From the NCBI GenBank assembly GCA_025361065.1, contig JANYAY010000175.1:1-50300 (forward strand): DNA of 50,300 nucleotides, written 5' to 3'. The notes under the pieces were generated by a model. It was not told the DNA's origin. It saw nothing but the letters and a program-made list of their open reading frames with translations, and did not search any database. The DNA is from Deltaproteobacteria bacterium (GTDB lineage: Bacteria; Desulfobacterota; Syntrophia; Syntrophales; Smithellaceae). Below, piece after piece: positions 36,088-45,904 of this stretch. The translations under genes and the position numbers were made by a program. The first letter of the stretch is position 1. Each line of letters opens with the position of its first letter.

Positions 36088-36999
36088 TTAAGCTTTCTTC
36101 TTGGGATTCAGGAAATCAGGGCTCAGAAACTCGGGATTGGGGTAAGTGTAAAATCCTTTCCCGGTCTTTACTCCCAGTTCACCTTTCTTTATCTTTTCCA
36201 GAAATGCTTCCGGCGGTTTATCTTTGGGGTCCTTCGAGTCATTGTAATAAACCATTTCGATGTCATAAACTACATCAAGTCCGACCATGTCCATCAAACC
36301 GAAAGGTCCGATAGGCATTTTGCTGAAGATACGCCAGGCGCGATCGATATCCCGGAAATCGACATAACCATTGCCCCACATATAGAGAATTTGTCTTTTA
36401 ATTGCTCTCCAGACACTGTTGAAACAGAAACCCAATATTTCTTTGTTTACTTTGAGCGGAACACAACCCAGCGAAATAATCCAGGCCTCACCTTTTTCCA
36501 TAACTTCCGGCAGAGTCTTGGATCCGGGGGCGATATCGGTCATGATCATGCCCTGCAGCGGCTGATAGAAATGGGCATTGATGCATTTTTCCGGCCGGCC
36601 GCTCGCGGCTTCCATCCGGGAGATGGGCATCGAAGAGCTGTTTGACGCAAAAATGGCTTTGGCCGGGGCATTCTCATTCATTTTTTTAAAAACATCGAGT
36701 TTGACGTCTAAATTTTCAAATACTGCTTCGATCACAAAATCAGTATCCTTCAGCGCAATGGCCATATCCGTTGTAAAGATAATTTCGCTTTTTAATCTTT
36801 CCCAGTTATCCCAGGGAATTATGGGAGTGATGCCTTTATTCTTGAAGTCTCCAACAAGTCTTTTATAGGTATCGTCGAAGGCAGTTTCCTTGGTATCGTA
36901 GATACTGACTTTATATCCGGCATAAGCCGAAAGCAGAGCAATCTGTGCTCCCAGCAATCCGGCGCCAACTACGGCAACTTGTTCAAATGGTCTTGACAT
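36088..36999 (-). CDS. 3-hydroxyacyl-CoA (3-hydroxybutyryl-CoA-type) dehydrogenase
   Basis: VAVVGAGLLGAQIALLSAYAGYKVSIYD...ASNSSSMPISRMEAASGRPEKCINAHFYQP; C-terminal GPFGLMDMVGLDVVYDI...GVKTGKGFYTYPNPEF. Confidence 0.88.
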   Translation of the reverse strand: MSRPFEQVAVVGAGLLGAQIALLSAYAGYKVSIYDTKETAFDDTYKRLVGDFKNKGITPIIPWDNWERLKSEIIFTTDMAIALKDTDFVIEAVFENLDVKLDVFKKMNENAPAKAIFASNSSSMPISRMEAASGRPEKCINAHFYQPLQGMIMTDIAPGSKTLPEVMEKGEAWIISLGCVPLKVNKEILGFCFNSVWRAIKRQILYMWGNGYVDFRDIDRAWRIFSKMPIGPFGLMDMVGLDVVYDIEMVYYNDSKDPKDKPPEAFLEKIKKGELGVKTGKGFYTYPNPEFLSPDFLNPKKKA

Positions 37000-37084
37000 A
37001 AATCCTCCTTCATCAAATGTTTCAGAACTGAAAATTTTAACTATCTCTCCTGATCACAGTGATCAGGAGAGATGAAAATTGCTT

Positions 37085-38395
37085 TTAGTACATCATGATT
37101 CCCAGAGGAATAACGATTATCAGGGTCAACAGTGTTGCAATGATATGGCCAAAAAATACGTGCTTGTAAGCATTCATGTGGGTCAATCCGGCGATGGCTA
37201 AAAAGGTAATAACAACGCCGTTGTGCGGCATGGCATCAAAACATCCTGCCGACATTGTGGAAACACGGTGAATAAGTTCGGGGCTGAGACCCAAAGCCAG
37301 ATATTTCGCCGATAATGTTTCCAGAATAATTCCCAAACCACCGGAAGCCGAACCGGTAATTGCGGCCATGACATTCGTGGCAATGGCCAGAGAAACAATC
37401 GGATGCATGGGCAGGGTTAACATCCAGGCGGTGATAACCTTAAAGCCGGCCGTAGCCGCAACTGCCATTCCATAACCGACATCAGCGCAGGTGTTAACAA
37501 TGGGAATAACTGTGTTGACGGCACCCTTGCTGAGTGTGTCCAGAATGTTCGTGAAGTTTTTGAAGAAGAATACATAGGAAACCAAAGCACCGGCGGACAA
37601 CGCGATTACGGCATCCAGTTTGAAATAGTTTAACAGGACTACAACCACGATCAGGGGAACTATGCTGAGCCAGACGTTGGGGAGTTTTTCCAGAGAAACA
37701 TCGGCAACGCTTACTAAACCGACACCGGAAGGAGCAACATAACCTTCGCCCTTCTTCTTGGTTTGCTTTACTGCATATACTGAGTAGATATAGGTGAAAA
37801 TCAGAACAATAATTGAAGCGATAATACCCAGTGCCGGCGCCGCCATCGGGGTGGATGCCATATACTTTGTGGGCATGATATTCAATACCTGGGGTGAGCC
37901 GGGCATCATGGTCATGGTCACAGATCCGATACCCAGGGCAAAAGAGATAGCAAAGAGATGCCACGGGATATCCAAATCCTTGAACATGGGACGGGAAATG
38001 GGGATCATGACGAAGACGACGACAAACAAGCTGACTCCGCCGTAAGTCAGGGCAATCGCGATAACACCGGCAGCCCAGATAGCGGCAATGGCGCTCTTCC
38101 GACCGATTAACTTCAGCAATCCTTCGGCGATAGACCGCGCGGCACCGCTGTCTTCCATAAACTTACCGAAGAGAGAACCGGCCAGAAACAGCAAATAAAA
38201 TTTGCCGGCATAACTGACGAAACCCTTCATATAAGGTCCATAAAGAGTCTGTACGATGTTCATGCTGGAAAACAAGGCAACAATAATGGCTGCCAGGGGC
38301 GCAATCAAAATGATATGCCACCCTCTCAGAGCAAGAACGATGATGAAGACCAGGGACAAGACGATTCCAATGATACTGATAGTGCTTACATCCAT
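37085..38395 (-). CDS. GntP-family permease
   Basis: 436-aa polytopic protein; LTYGGVSLFVVVFVMIPISRPMFKDLDIP, MPGSPQVLNIMPTKYM, GSASGGLGIILETLS, MPHNGVVITFLAIAGLTH. Confidence 0.85.
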   Translation of the reverse strand: MDVSTISIIGIVLSLVFIIVLALRGWHIILIAPLAAIIVALFSSMNIVQTLYGPYMKGFVSYAGKFYLLFLAGSLFGKFMEDSGAARSIAEGLLKLIGRKSAIAAIWAAGVIAIALTYGGVSLFVVVFVMIPISRPMFKDLDIPWHLFAISFALGIGSVTMTMMPGSPQVLNIMPTKYMASTPMAAPALGIIASIIVLIFTYIYSVYAVKQTKKKGEGYVAPSGVGLVSVADVSLEKLPNVWLSIVPLIVVVVLLNYFKLDAVIALSAGALVSYVFFFKNFTNILDTLSKGAVNTVIPIVNTCADVGYGMAVAATAGFKVITAWMLTLPMHPIVSLAIATNVMAAITGSASGGLGIILETLSAKYLALGLSPELIHRVSTMSAGCFDAMPHNGVVITFLAIAGLTHMNAYKHVFFGHIIATLLTLIIVIPLGIMMY

Positions 38396-38517
38396 AATAA
38401 ACCTCCTCTAATTTGAATTATGATTTACTTTTAGAGAAGGATAGCAAAATAATCAATGGGGGGTAGCCCTATTTAAGCAGGGGGATTTATCTACTTTTTA
38501 TCGGTAGGGAGAAATGG

Positions 38518-39186
38518 TTAATCTTCCCAGAGGTCGGGATCAACCACCCCTATTTTGATGGCGTACTTCATTAAACCGAGGCGATCATGCACTCCTAATT
38601 TGCTCATAATACTGGTGCGGTGCTTTTCCACGGTCTTGGGGCTAACACAGAGAAGGTCTCCAATTTTACTTGTGGAGAAACCTTGTGCTACCAGGCGAAA
38701 AACCTGCTGTTCTCTTTCCGAGAGGAGATCATATCCGCTTGCTGCCGGATTGCTCGCGCGTCGCTTGGCATATGAGCCAATAACTTCCGTACGCAGCTTG
38801 GAGCTGAGAAAATATTCTCCGCGATGAGCGGCGCGAATAGCTTCCAGAATGTCGGAACTGGGAGAGGCCTTCATTACATAACCCAAAGCTCCGGCGGCGA
38901 GCACCTGTCGAACATAGGTTTCTTTCGAATGCATGGACAGAACAACTATTTGTGTTTTGGGCACTGATTCTTTAATCAGACTGATTGCTTCCAGTCCGGT
39001 TAATTGCGGCATGGCAATATCGAGGAGTGTAACATCCGGATGCAGCGTTTTTACTTTTTCCAGACATTGTTTTCCGTCTTCCGCCTCTCCAACGACTTCC
39101 ATATCTGGCTGGCCGCTGAGAAGTTGTCTTAAACCATCCCGTACGATAGCATGATCATCAGTGATTAGAATTCTTATTTTATTCAT
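38518..39186 (-). CDS. NarL/LuxR-family response regulator
   Basis: RILITDDHAIVRDGLRQLLSGQPDMEVVGEAEDG...LLDIAMPQLTGLE; LSEREQQVFRLVAQGFSTSKIGDLLCVSPKTVEKHRTSIMSKLGV. Confidence 0.95.
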   Translation of the reverse strand: MNKIRILITDDHAIVRDGLRQLLSGQPDMEVVGEAEDGKQCLEKVKTLHPDVTLLDIAMPQLTGLEAISLIKESVPKTQIVVLSMHSKETYVRQVLAAGALGYVMKASPSSDILEAIRAAHRGEYFLSSKLRTEVIGSYAKRRASNPAASGYDLLSEREQQVFRLVAQGFSTSKIGDLLCVSPKTVEKHRTSIMSKLGVHDRLGLMKYAIKIGVVDPDLWED

Positions 39187-39193
39187 CTTCTTC

Positions 39194-40690
39194 TCAAGTT
39201 AAAGGTAATTCAATTCTAATAGTCGTTCCCTTGCTGGGTGCAGATATTATATCAATATTACCCCGTAAGGCAACTACCCTTTCTTTCATGCTTTGCAGAC
39301 CTATTCCTTGTGTTTTTATATTCTTTGGTAAGCCGTTATCCGACTGCTTAAAACCAATGCCGTTATCCTTGATAACAAATAGTACCCATGGATAACTGTT
39401 AGTTACCATAATTTTGACCGCAGTGGCTTTTGCATGCTTTCGAACATTGGTCAGGCACTCCTGACAAAACCTATAGAGAACTGTTTCTGTTTCCGGATTC
39501 AGTCTTTTTTTAAAGCCGGTAACTGCCAGTTTAATTTTGATATCCGGATGCCGCTTAATAAATTCTTTTATATACCATTCCATAGCCGGAATCAAACCGA
39601 GATGATCCAATACATCGGGGCGAATATACGAAGTGGTTTTTCGCACTACATCAGCAAGTTTTTCAACATTAGTGATAAGATTGTTAAACTTATTTATTTG
39701 CTCCCTTGCCTCCGGGGGTAATGAACGTTGCATCGCTTCGAGGTCAAAATGCAATGCTGTCAGGGCTTGACCGAACTCATCATGAATATCGGCGGCAATC
39801 TTTTTTCTCTCTTTTTCGGCAGCCTCAATGAGCCTGAGGGTTAAGAACCGGATTTCTTCTTCAGCCCGCTTGCTTTGCGTTATATCGATAAAATTGCCGA
39901 TAACTGAAGGTTGTCCCATGTAAGAGGCATGTGCTGCTCTTAATTCCACCCAGATGAAAGTTCCGTCCTTTTTTAGAGCACGGAAGGGATATTGGTGAGG
40001 GAAAAAGTCTTTTTTTGTTCTTCTCAGGCCTCTTTCCTTAACCAGCGGCCTGTCTTCCGGATGAACGACTGACCAGAAGGCTTTGCCGATAATTTCCGTC
40101 GGCGAGTCATATCCAAGCATTTCGGCAAAACGTTGATTGGCATAGCAGAAACGGGTTTTCTGATGAATGAAAATCGCAGCCAAAGAATTCTCAGCTACTG
40201 TCCGATATTTTTCTTCGGATTCGATCAGCGCCCGTTCAGCCTTTTTACGGCCGGTGATGTCAATAACAAATCCTTCGTAACCATCCATGTTTCCATTTAT
40301 ATTCCGACGTGCGGTTGATGTCTGAACATCAATGATAGTGCCATCTTTCCGGCGAAGGCGGGTTTCGAATTCCGGGACAAAGCCATATTTATCAATTTTA
40401 CGCAAAAAACGAACCCGGTCATCAGGATCGGCATAAATAAGGTTGACGTCCATGCCGACAATTTCATCACGACTGTTGTAACCTAAAAGATCAAGGCCGG
40501 ATTTATTGATGTCCAGAACCTTTCCTCTAAAATCCGTGCGGTAAACCATAACGGGAGAATGTTCAAAAATGTGAGTATATCTTTTTTCTGATTCCTTCAG
40601 TTCTTTGGCAACATCCTTGGAAATAGCGATATCTTTTTCCAGTTTCCGGATTTTTTTTTGCAGCAGTTCGACGGAGTTTTTATTAATCAT
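39194..40690 (-). CDS. PAS-domain sensor histidine kinase (HisKA_3 type)
   Basis: Two PAS/PAC blocks (FEHSPVMVYRTDFRG..., VAENSLAAIFIHQKTRFCYANQRFAEMLGY...); RKKIAADIHDEFGQALTALHFDLEAM; NVRKHAKATAVKI; GIGLQSMKERVVALRG. Start uncertain (40690 or 40726). Confidence 0.92.
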   Translation of the reverse strand: MINKNSVELLQKKIRKLEKDIAISKDVAKELKESEKRYTHIFEHSPVMVYRTDFRGKVLDINKSGLDLLGYNSRDEIVGMDVNLIYADPDDRVRFLRKIDKYGFVPEFETRLRRKDGTIIDVQTSTARRNINGNMDGYEGFVIDITGRKKAERALIESEEKYRTVAENSLAAIFIHQKTRFCYANQRFAEMLGYDSPTEIIGKAFWSVVHPEDRPLVKERGLRRTKKDFFPHQYPFRALKKDGTFIWVELRAAHASYMGQPSVIGNFIDITQSKRAEEEIRFLTLRLIEAAEKERKKIAADIHDEFGQALTALHFDLEAMQRSLPPEAREQINKFNNLITNVEKLADVVRKTTSYIRPDVLDHLGLIPAMEWYIKEFIKRHPDIKIKLAVTGFKKRLNPETETVLYRFCQECLTNVRKHAKATAVKIMVTNSYPWVLFVIKDNGIGFKQSDNGLPKNIKTQGIGLQSMKERVVALRGNIDIISAPSKGTTIRIELPLT

Positions 40691-41138
40691 GTGTACACTA
40701 ACCTTATAATGAAAATGGTACATCAATGGGAATAATCACTCCAGTCAAAAGGGACTTTCATCCTAATTGATTGGTTGATGACACTTAAGCTTAAATAATC
40801 GGTTACGCATAGATTTTATTGCTGAAGTGTAGTAAACAGATAAACGAAAATAGCAATGTTGTCAACAAACGAATTTGTCAAACGAATTTGTCTGTATCGG
40901 CAGCCGTTAAAGCAGAAAACAGAAAAAACTTCAATTCCCCCGCAGCTAAACATTAGGAGAGCATTTATTAAAGATATTCATGGTATCAATAATTTTCTTC
41001 AAGGGATGTTTTATCCTGAGGAAATCAACTCCGGGGGAGATTTGCTGCCAACCTTAAATCTTTACATGTCTGATGCTGAGTGATATAAAAGAATCAGTTA
41101 TAGACAGAAAGAAAAAGAGCGGCTGAATCTGATACAAG

Positions 41139-41684
41139 ATGAAATTAAATAAAAAAAATGTAATTCTACTAGCGATTTTAGTTATTGTATTGGCGGCAGC
41201 GGTTGTTATTGGTTATGTCATTCTTGATAAGCCCAAGAACATATTGAAGATATTGCCGGATCAGGTTGATCTGCAAATTAAAGATTTTGTCTATACGGAA
41301 GTAGGCGAAGCAAACTCCAAATGGGAAGTAAAAGCTCAAACTGCCCAATATAATAAAAAGCAAAATCTGGCTGTATTTGATCGTGTTCAAATAAAATTGA
41401 CGACTGCTGAAAAAAAAGTGTATGTGATGACCGGTGATAAAGGTCAAATGCTGACGGACAAAAAAGATATCGAAATTAAAGGTAATGTTGCCATTGTCTC
41501 TGACTCCGGAGACCATTTCACCACTGATTATCTTAAATATTCCGATGCTGAAAAGAAATTTTATACCGATGCGCCGGTCTCTATGGAGAATAAACATATG
41601 AAACTAACAGGTCAGGGACTTACTCTTTTTACGAATACCGGTGAATTAAACCTTAACTCTTCAGTAAAAGCAAAAATAAATTAG
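41139..41684 (+). CDS. lptC: LPS export periplasmic/membrane protein LptC
   Basis: N-terminal TM then QVDLQIKDFVYTEVGEANSKWEVKAQTAQYNKKQNLAVFDRVQIKL...GNVAIVSDSGDHFTTDYLKYSDAEKKFYTDAPV; syntenic with lptAB. Confidence 0.9.
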   Translation: MKLNKKNVILLAILVIVLAAAVVIGYVILDKPKNILKILPDQVDLQIKDFVYTEVGEANSKWEVKAQTAQYNKKQNLAVFDRVQIKLTTAEKKVYVMTGDKGQMLTDKKDIEIKGNVAIVSDSGDHFTTDYLKYSDAEKKFYTDAPVSMENKHMKLTGQGLTLFTNTGELNLNSSVKAKIN

Positions 41685-41696
41685 TCAGGAAACAAA

Positions 41697-42260
41697 ATGG
41701 TGATTAAAAAGATATTTGCATTATTTATATTGCTTACACTATTTGTTGTTTCCACCGTGCAGGCCAAAGATAATCCGGCAAAAATGAATAAACTAAATTC
41801 CAAAGAGCCGATTGAAATTGTTTCGGATCGCATGGATGCTTTTAATGAAAAAAAACTGGTAATTTTTTCCGGTAATGCTGTGGCCACTCAAGGCGATAAG
41901 GAGATAAAGTCAGATCGATTGTTTTTGTATTACAAAAAAGAAACTGGTAAAAAAGATAAAGTTGGCGCTAAAGAGATCGAAGGTACCGGCGATCTGGAAA
42001 AAATTGAAGCTAAAGGAAACGTTATTGTGACCCAAAAAGCGCGAATTGCGACGGGAGATGAAGCCGTATATTTTCAGGAGAGCGGGCAAATTATAATGAC
42101 GGGAAACGCAACGCTGCGCGATGGGAAAAACTTGATAAAAGGTGATAAAGTAATTGTCTTTGTCAATGAAGATCGCGGAGTAGTTGAAAGCAATCCGAAA
42201 AAAAGAGTAAAGGCCATCATCTATCCCCAAGAGAAAAATGAAAATAAAAAAAGTAATTAA
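41697..42260 (+). CDS. lptA: LPS transport periplasmic protein LptA
   Basis: Signal peptide; PIEIVSDRMDAFNEKKLVIFSGNAVATQGDKEIKSDRLFLYYKK...IEAKGNVIVTQKARIATGDEAVYF. Confidence 0.92.
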   Translation: MVIKKIFALFILLTLFVVSTVQAKDNPAKMNKLNSKEPIEIVSDRMDAFNEKKLVIFSGNAVATQGDKEIKSDRLFLYYKKETGKKDKVGAKEIEGTGDLEKIEAKGNVIVTQKARIATGDEAVYFQESGQIIMTGNATLRDGKNLIKGDKVIVFVNEDRGVVESNPKKRVKAIIYPQEKNENKKSN

Positions 42261-42272
42261 AGACCGCAAAAT

Positions 42273-42995
42273 ATGAGTAATTTGTTGGCAAAAGGGTTAA
42301 CTAAAATTTACAGCAAGAGAAAAGTTGTCAATAATATCGATTTGTTAATTTCACCGGGTGAAGTTGTAGGTCTTCTTGGTCCTAATGGAGCCGGAAAAAC
42401 AACAACATTTTATATGATTGTTGGCTTAATTAAACCCGATGATGGAGAAATATTCCTCGATGGCGAAGATATAGGCAGATATCCCATGTATAAAAGAGCA
42501 CGGAGGGGATTAAATTATTTACCGCAGGAGCCCTCAATCTTTCGCAAGCTGACCGTGGAAGAAAATATTCTGGCAATCTTGGAAACACTTGATTTACAGG
42601 AAGAGGAAAAAACAGAAAGGCTCCAAGAACTGCTTTGCGAATTAGATCTGACCGGACTCGCTAAAAATCATGCTTATTCTCTTTCCGGCGGAGAAAGAAG
42701 AAGAGTGGAGATTACACGGGCCTTAGTTACATCGCCGAAGTATATTCTTTTAGATGAACCTTTTGCCGGCATTGATCCGCTTGCCGTTGCTGATATTCAG
42801 AAGATAATTGCTAAATTAAAAGCAAAAGGAATCGGTATCATTATTTCTGATCATAACGTACGGGAAACTCTTTCTTGTTGTGACCGCGCCTATATTGTTA
42901 ATGAAGGAGCAATCCTTGTTGAAGGTGAACCGGAAGCAATCGCGAATAGCGAATTGGCCCGAAAGTTCTATTTTGGTGAAGATTTCTGCTTATAA
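42273..42995 (+). CDS. lptB: LPS export ABC transporter ATPase LptB
   Basis: LLGPNGAGKTTTFYMIVGLIKPDDGEI...LNYLPQEPSIFRKLTVEENILAILE...LSGGERRRVEITRALVTSPKYILLDEPFAGIDPLAV. Confidence 0.97.
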   Translation: MSNLLAKGLTKIYSKRKVVNNIDLLISPGEVVGLLGPNGAGKTTTFYMIVGLIKPDDGEIFLDGEDIGRYPMYKRARRGLNYLPQEPSIFRKLTVEENILAILETLDLQEEEKTERLQELLCELDLTGLAKNHAYSLSGGERRRVEITRALVTSPKYILLDEPFAGIDPLAVADIQKIIAKLKAKGIGIIISDHNVRETLSCCDRAYIVNEGAILVEGEPEAIANSELARKFYFGEDFCL

Positions 42996-43021
42996 TCTCT
43001 CATAGATAAAGATTGTTAATT

Positions 43022-44497
43022 ATGGCCTTTGAATTAAAACAAAACCTTAGACTTTCACAGCAGTTAATTATGACTCCTCAACTGCAACAGGCAATAAAGC
43101 TCTTGCAGTTGTCCCGCTTGGAGCTTGTCGATACAATAAACCAGGAAATGGAAGAAAACCCTCTCCTGGAGGAAACTTTACCGGACGAGGGAAATGAAGA
43201 TGAAGTTCATTTGGCAAGCGAAGATGATGTCCAGTCAATTGAAAAGCAAGATGTAAAAATAATCGAACGCACGGAAGAGCTAACCGGTGAAGGAGACGGC
43301 CGGGAAGAATTCGATTGGAGTAATTATCTGGAAGATTACGGGCCGGTCGGTGTAACTTATGACCGTAAAGATGCGGAAGCTCCGGCCTGGGACAATATAA
43401 TTACGGAAAGCCAATCACTTACCGAACATTTGATGTGGCAAATGAAGCTTTCGCCTCTGACTGAAGAAGAGATGCGGGTAGGTTCCCAAATAGTCGGCAA
43501 TCTTGATCAAAACGGTTATTTATGCGCAACGGTTCAGGAAGTTGCTCTATTGGAAAAAGTTACGGAAGAATTTGTAGAAGCCGTATTGAAAAAAGTACAA
43601 GAGTTTGATCCGGCAGGGGTTGCTGCACGCGATTTGCAGGAGTGTCTTTTAATTCAGGCAAGAATGCTGGGAGTTAAAAATCCCGTTATTGAAGTAATAA
43701 TTAAAGACCATCTTAAAGATTTAGAACTAAAAAATTATATACACATTGCCCGTAAATTAAAAATTCCTTTACGCGAAGTGGAAATTGCAGTCCTGTTGAT
43801 CAGCAATATGGAACCAAAGCCGGGAAGTATGTTTTCGGAAGAAAAAGTTCAATCAATAATTCCCGATGTTTATGTTGTTAAAGCAGGAGATGAATATAAA
43901 ATAATTCTCAATGATGACGGGATGCCGCGTCTGCGAATAAGTAATTTTTACCGGGAAGTAATGGCCGGACTGAGCGGTCATGGTGATCATAATGAGGAAG
44001 AAAACGGGAAAAAATATATTCGCGACAAGGTTCAATCGGCGACCTGGTTGATTAAAAGTATTCAACAACGGCAGAAGACGATTTACAAGGTTACCGAAAG
44101 TATAGTCAAATTTCAAAGAGATTTTTTTGATCGGGGCATTAACTTTCTTAAGCCCTTAATTCTCAGAGACGTAGCCGATGATGTGGAAATGCACGAATCT
44201 ACTATCAGCCGGGTTGTTACGAATAAGTACATGCACTCTCCCCGCGGCATTTTTGAAATGAAATATTTCTTCGGCAGTTCCATCCAGAGAACTTCCGGTG
44301 AAACAATTGCCTCCAAGAGCGTCAAAGAAGAAATTAGAAATCTGGTCAGCAGGGAAGATCCCAAAAAACCTTATAGTGATTGCGAAATAGTTGATCTGTT
44401 AAAAGAAAAAGGAATCACCATTGCGAGGCGTACTGTTGCCAAGTATAGAGAAATGATGGGTGTTTTGCCATCATCGAAAAGGAAGAAATATTTTTAG
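43022..44497 (+). CDS. rpoN: RNA polymerase sigma-54 factor
   Basis: MAFELKQNLRLSQQLIMTPQLQQAIKLLQLSRLEL N-terminus and RpoN box ARRTVAKYREMMGVLPSSKRKKYF. Internal ATG at 43022 preferred over the 43013 start. Confidence 0.97.
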   Translation: MAFELKQNLRLSQQLIMTPQLQQAIKLLQLSRLELVDTINQEMEENPLLEETLPDEGNEDEVHLASEDDVQSIEKQDVKIIERTEELTGEGDGREEFDWSNYLEDYGPVGVTYDRKDAEAPAWDNIITESQSLTEHLMWQMKLSPLTEEEMRVGSQIVGNLDQNGYLCATVQEVALLEKVTEEFVEAVLKKVQEFDPAGVAARDLQECLLIQARMLGVKNPVIEVIIKDHLKDLELKNYIHIARKLKIPLREVEIAVLLISNMEPKPGSMFSEEKVQSIIPDVYVVKAGDEYKIILNDDGMPRLRISNFYREVMAGLSGHGDHNEEENGKKYIRDKVQSATWLIKSIQQRQKTIYKVTESIVKFQRDFFDRGINFLKPLILRDVADDVEMHESTISRVVTNKYMHSPRGIFEMKYFFGSSIQRTSGETIASKSVKEEIRNLVSREDPKKPYSDCEIVDLLKEKGITIARRTVAKYREMMGVLPSSKRKKYF

Positions 44498-44666
44498 TAG
44501 CAGATATCGAGTGGCGGTCTCAAATATGGCTGATATAAAAAAATATTAATTGACTTTTAGTTTTGACACCACTATATGACTTGCCTTTATTTGCCAGAGG
44601 TTGCTTGTATACGGTTAAACAGTAATAAGCTTTTGGAGAGCCTAAACTAATCAGGGAGGAATAATT

Positions 44667-45200
44667 ATGAAGATTTCGGTTACTTTCAGAAATGGTGAAG
44701 GTGAGAACTGGCAAAAAGTTTACGCAGAAGAGAGAATAGTAAAACTCAAAAAATACTTAGATATGCCCGCCGAAGCCCACATTATCCTATCCACGGAAAA
44801 ATTCAGGAGTTCTGCAGAAATCAATCTCAGCGCCAATGGCTGGAATGTAAATGCCAAAGAAGAAGCGAAAGATATGCATCTGGCGATAGATAGCTGTATC
44901 GAAAAAATTGAAAAGCAGCTAAAAAAACAAAAAGAAAAAGTCAGAGAACATAAACCCCGCAGTATTCGCCATGCCGAAGAAAAGATTGGTGAAAGTGAAG
45001 AAGAGGAAGAGTCGGCAGCAACCAAAATTGTGGAAACTCGAAAAATCGTTTTAAAGCCCATGTCCCTTGATGAAGCAATAATGGAAATCGAAGGAAGTAA
45101 AACACATTTTATCATTTATCGCGATTCTTCTTCCGAGAATGTAAGTTTGGTTTACCGTCGTGATGATGGTAATTATGCCCTTATTGAGACGAATAGTTAA
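44667..45200 (+). CDS. hpf: Long-form ribosome hibernation promoting factor
   Basis: MKISVTFRNGEGENWQKVYAEERIVKLKKYL...; C-terminal IVETRKIVLKPMSLDEAIMEIEGSKTHFIIYRDSSSENVSLVYRRDDGNYALIE dimerisation domain. Confidence 0.92.
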   Translation: MKISVTFRNGEGENWQKVYAEERIVKLKKYLDMPAEAHIILSTEKFRSSAEINLSANGWNVNAKEEAKDMHLAIDSCIEKIEKQLKKQKEKVREHKPRSIRHAEEKIGESEEEEESAATKIVETRKIVLKPMSLDEAIMEIEGSKTHFIIYRDSSSENVSLVYRRDDGNYALIETNS

Positions 45201-45313
45201 TGAAAAGTTGTCTTCCGGGTTGCAATCAGCTTTAAGCGGAGCGCTTATCTTGGCAAATTTATTACTGCGGAATATAGTCGTAAATACTGTGCATTTTTAA
45301 ACAGGTGAGTTAA

Positions 45314-45781
45314 ATGCGTTTGGAACAAATCTTAAAAATTGAATATCTTAACGATAATTTGCAGGCGAAGAATAAAACTGAAGCATTAGCTGAATTATCA
45401 GAAATAGTCATGAAAGGCCCTCTGAAGCTTAATAAGACAAAAATATTTGATGTTTTACAGCAAAGAGAAAAACTTGGCTCTACCGGAATTGGTGATGGTG
45501 TGGCTATTCCTCATGGTAAGATAGCCGATCTCGAAGAGCTTATTGTGGGCTTTGGCCGCAGCAAGAATGGTGTTGCGTTTGATTCTATTGATGGCAAACC
45601 TGTACACCTCTTCTTTTTGCTTTTAGCTCCGGAAAATTGTACTGGTCAGCACCTGAAAGCTTTAGCAAAGATTTCCAAAATGTTGAAAGCAGGTAATTTC
45701 CGCAGAAAGCTTATGGACGCAAAATCCAGCAGTGATTTATATAAGATAATTATTGAACAGGATGAGACCTGTCTTCTTTAA
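45314..45781 (+). CDS. ptsN: PTS IIA-like nitrogen regulatory protein
   Basis: VLQQREKLGSTGIGDGVAIPHGKIADLEELIVGFGRSKNGVAFDSIDGKPVHLFFLLLAPENCTGQHLKALAKISKML. Confidence 0.95.
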   Translation: MRLEQILKIEYLNDNLQAKNKTEALAELSEIVMKGPLKLNKTKIFDVLQQREKLGSTGIGDGVAIPHGKIADLEELIVGFGRSKNGVAFDSIDGKPVHLFFLLLAPENCTGQHLKALAKISKMLKAGNFRRKLMDAKSSSDLYKIIIEQDETCLL

Positions 45782-45791
45782 TCCAGCTCCA

Positions 45792-45879
45792 GCGGGACGA
45801 GCGTTAATTCTCGTGAGCGAGCTCGCGATATAATGACGTTCATTTCATACCTTGACAGCTTACCGCCAGGTGGTTGATT
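45792..45879. repeat. Dispersed structured repeat, copy B
   Basis: GCGGGACGAGCGTTAATTCTCGTGAGCGAGCTCGCGATATAATGACGTTCATTTCATACCTTGACAGCTTACCGCCAGGTGGTTGATT; pairs with 34862-34948. Confidence 0.85.
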
Positions 45880-45904
45880 AATGTAAAATATAAATCGCAC
45901 ATTC

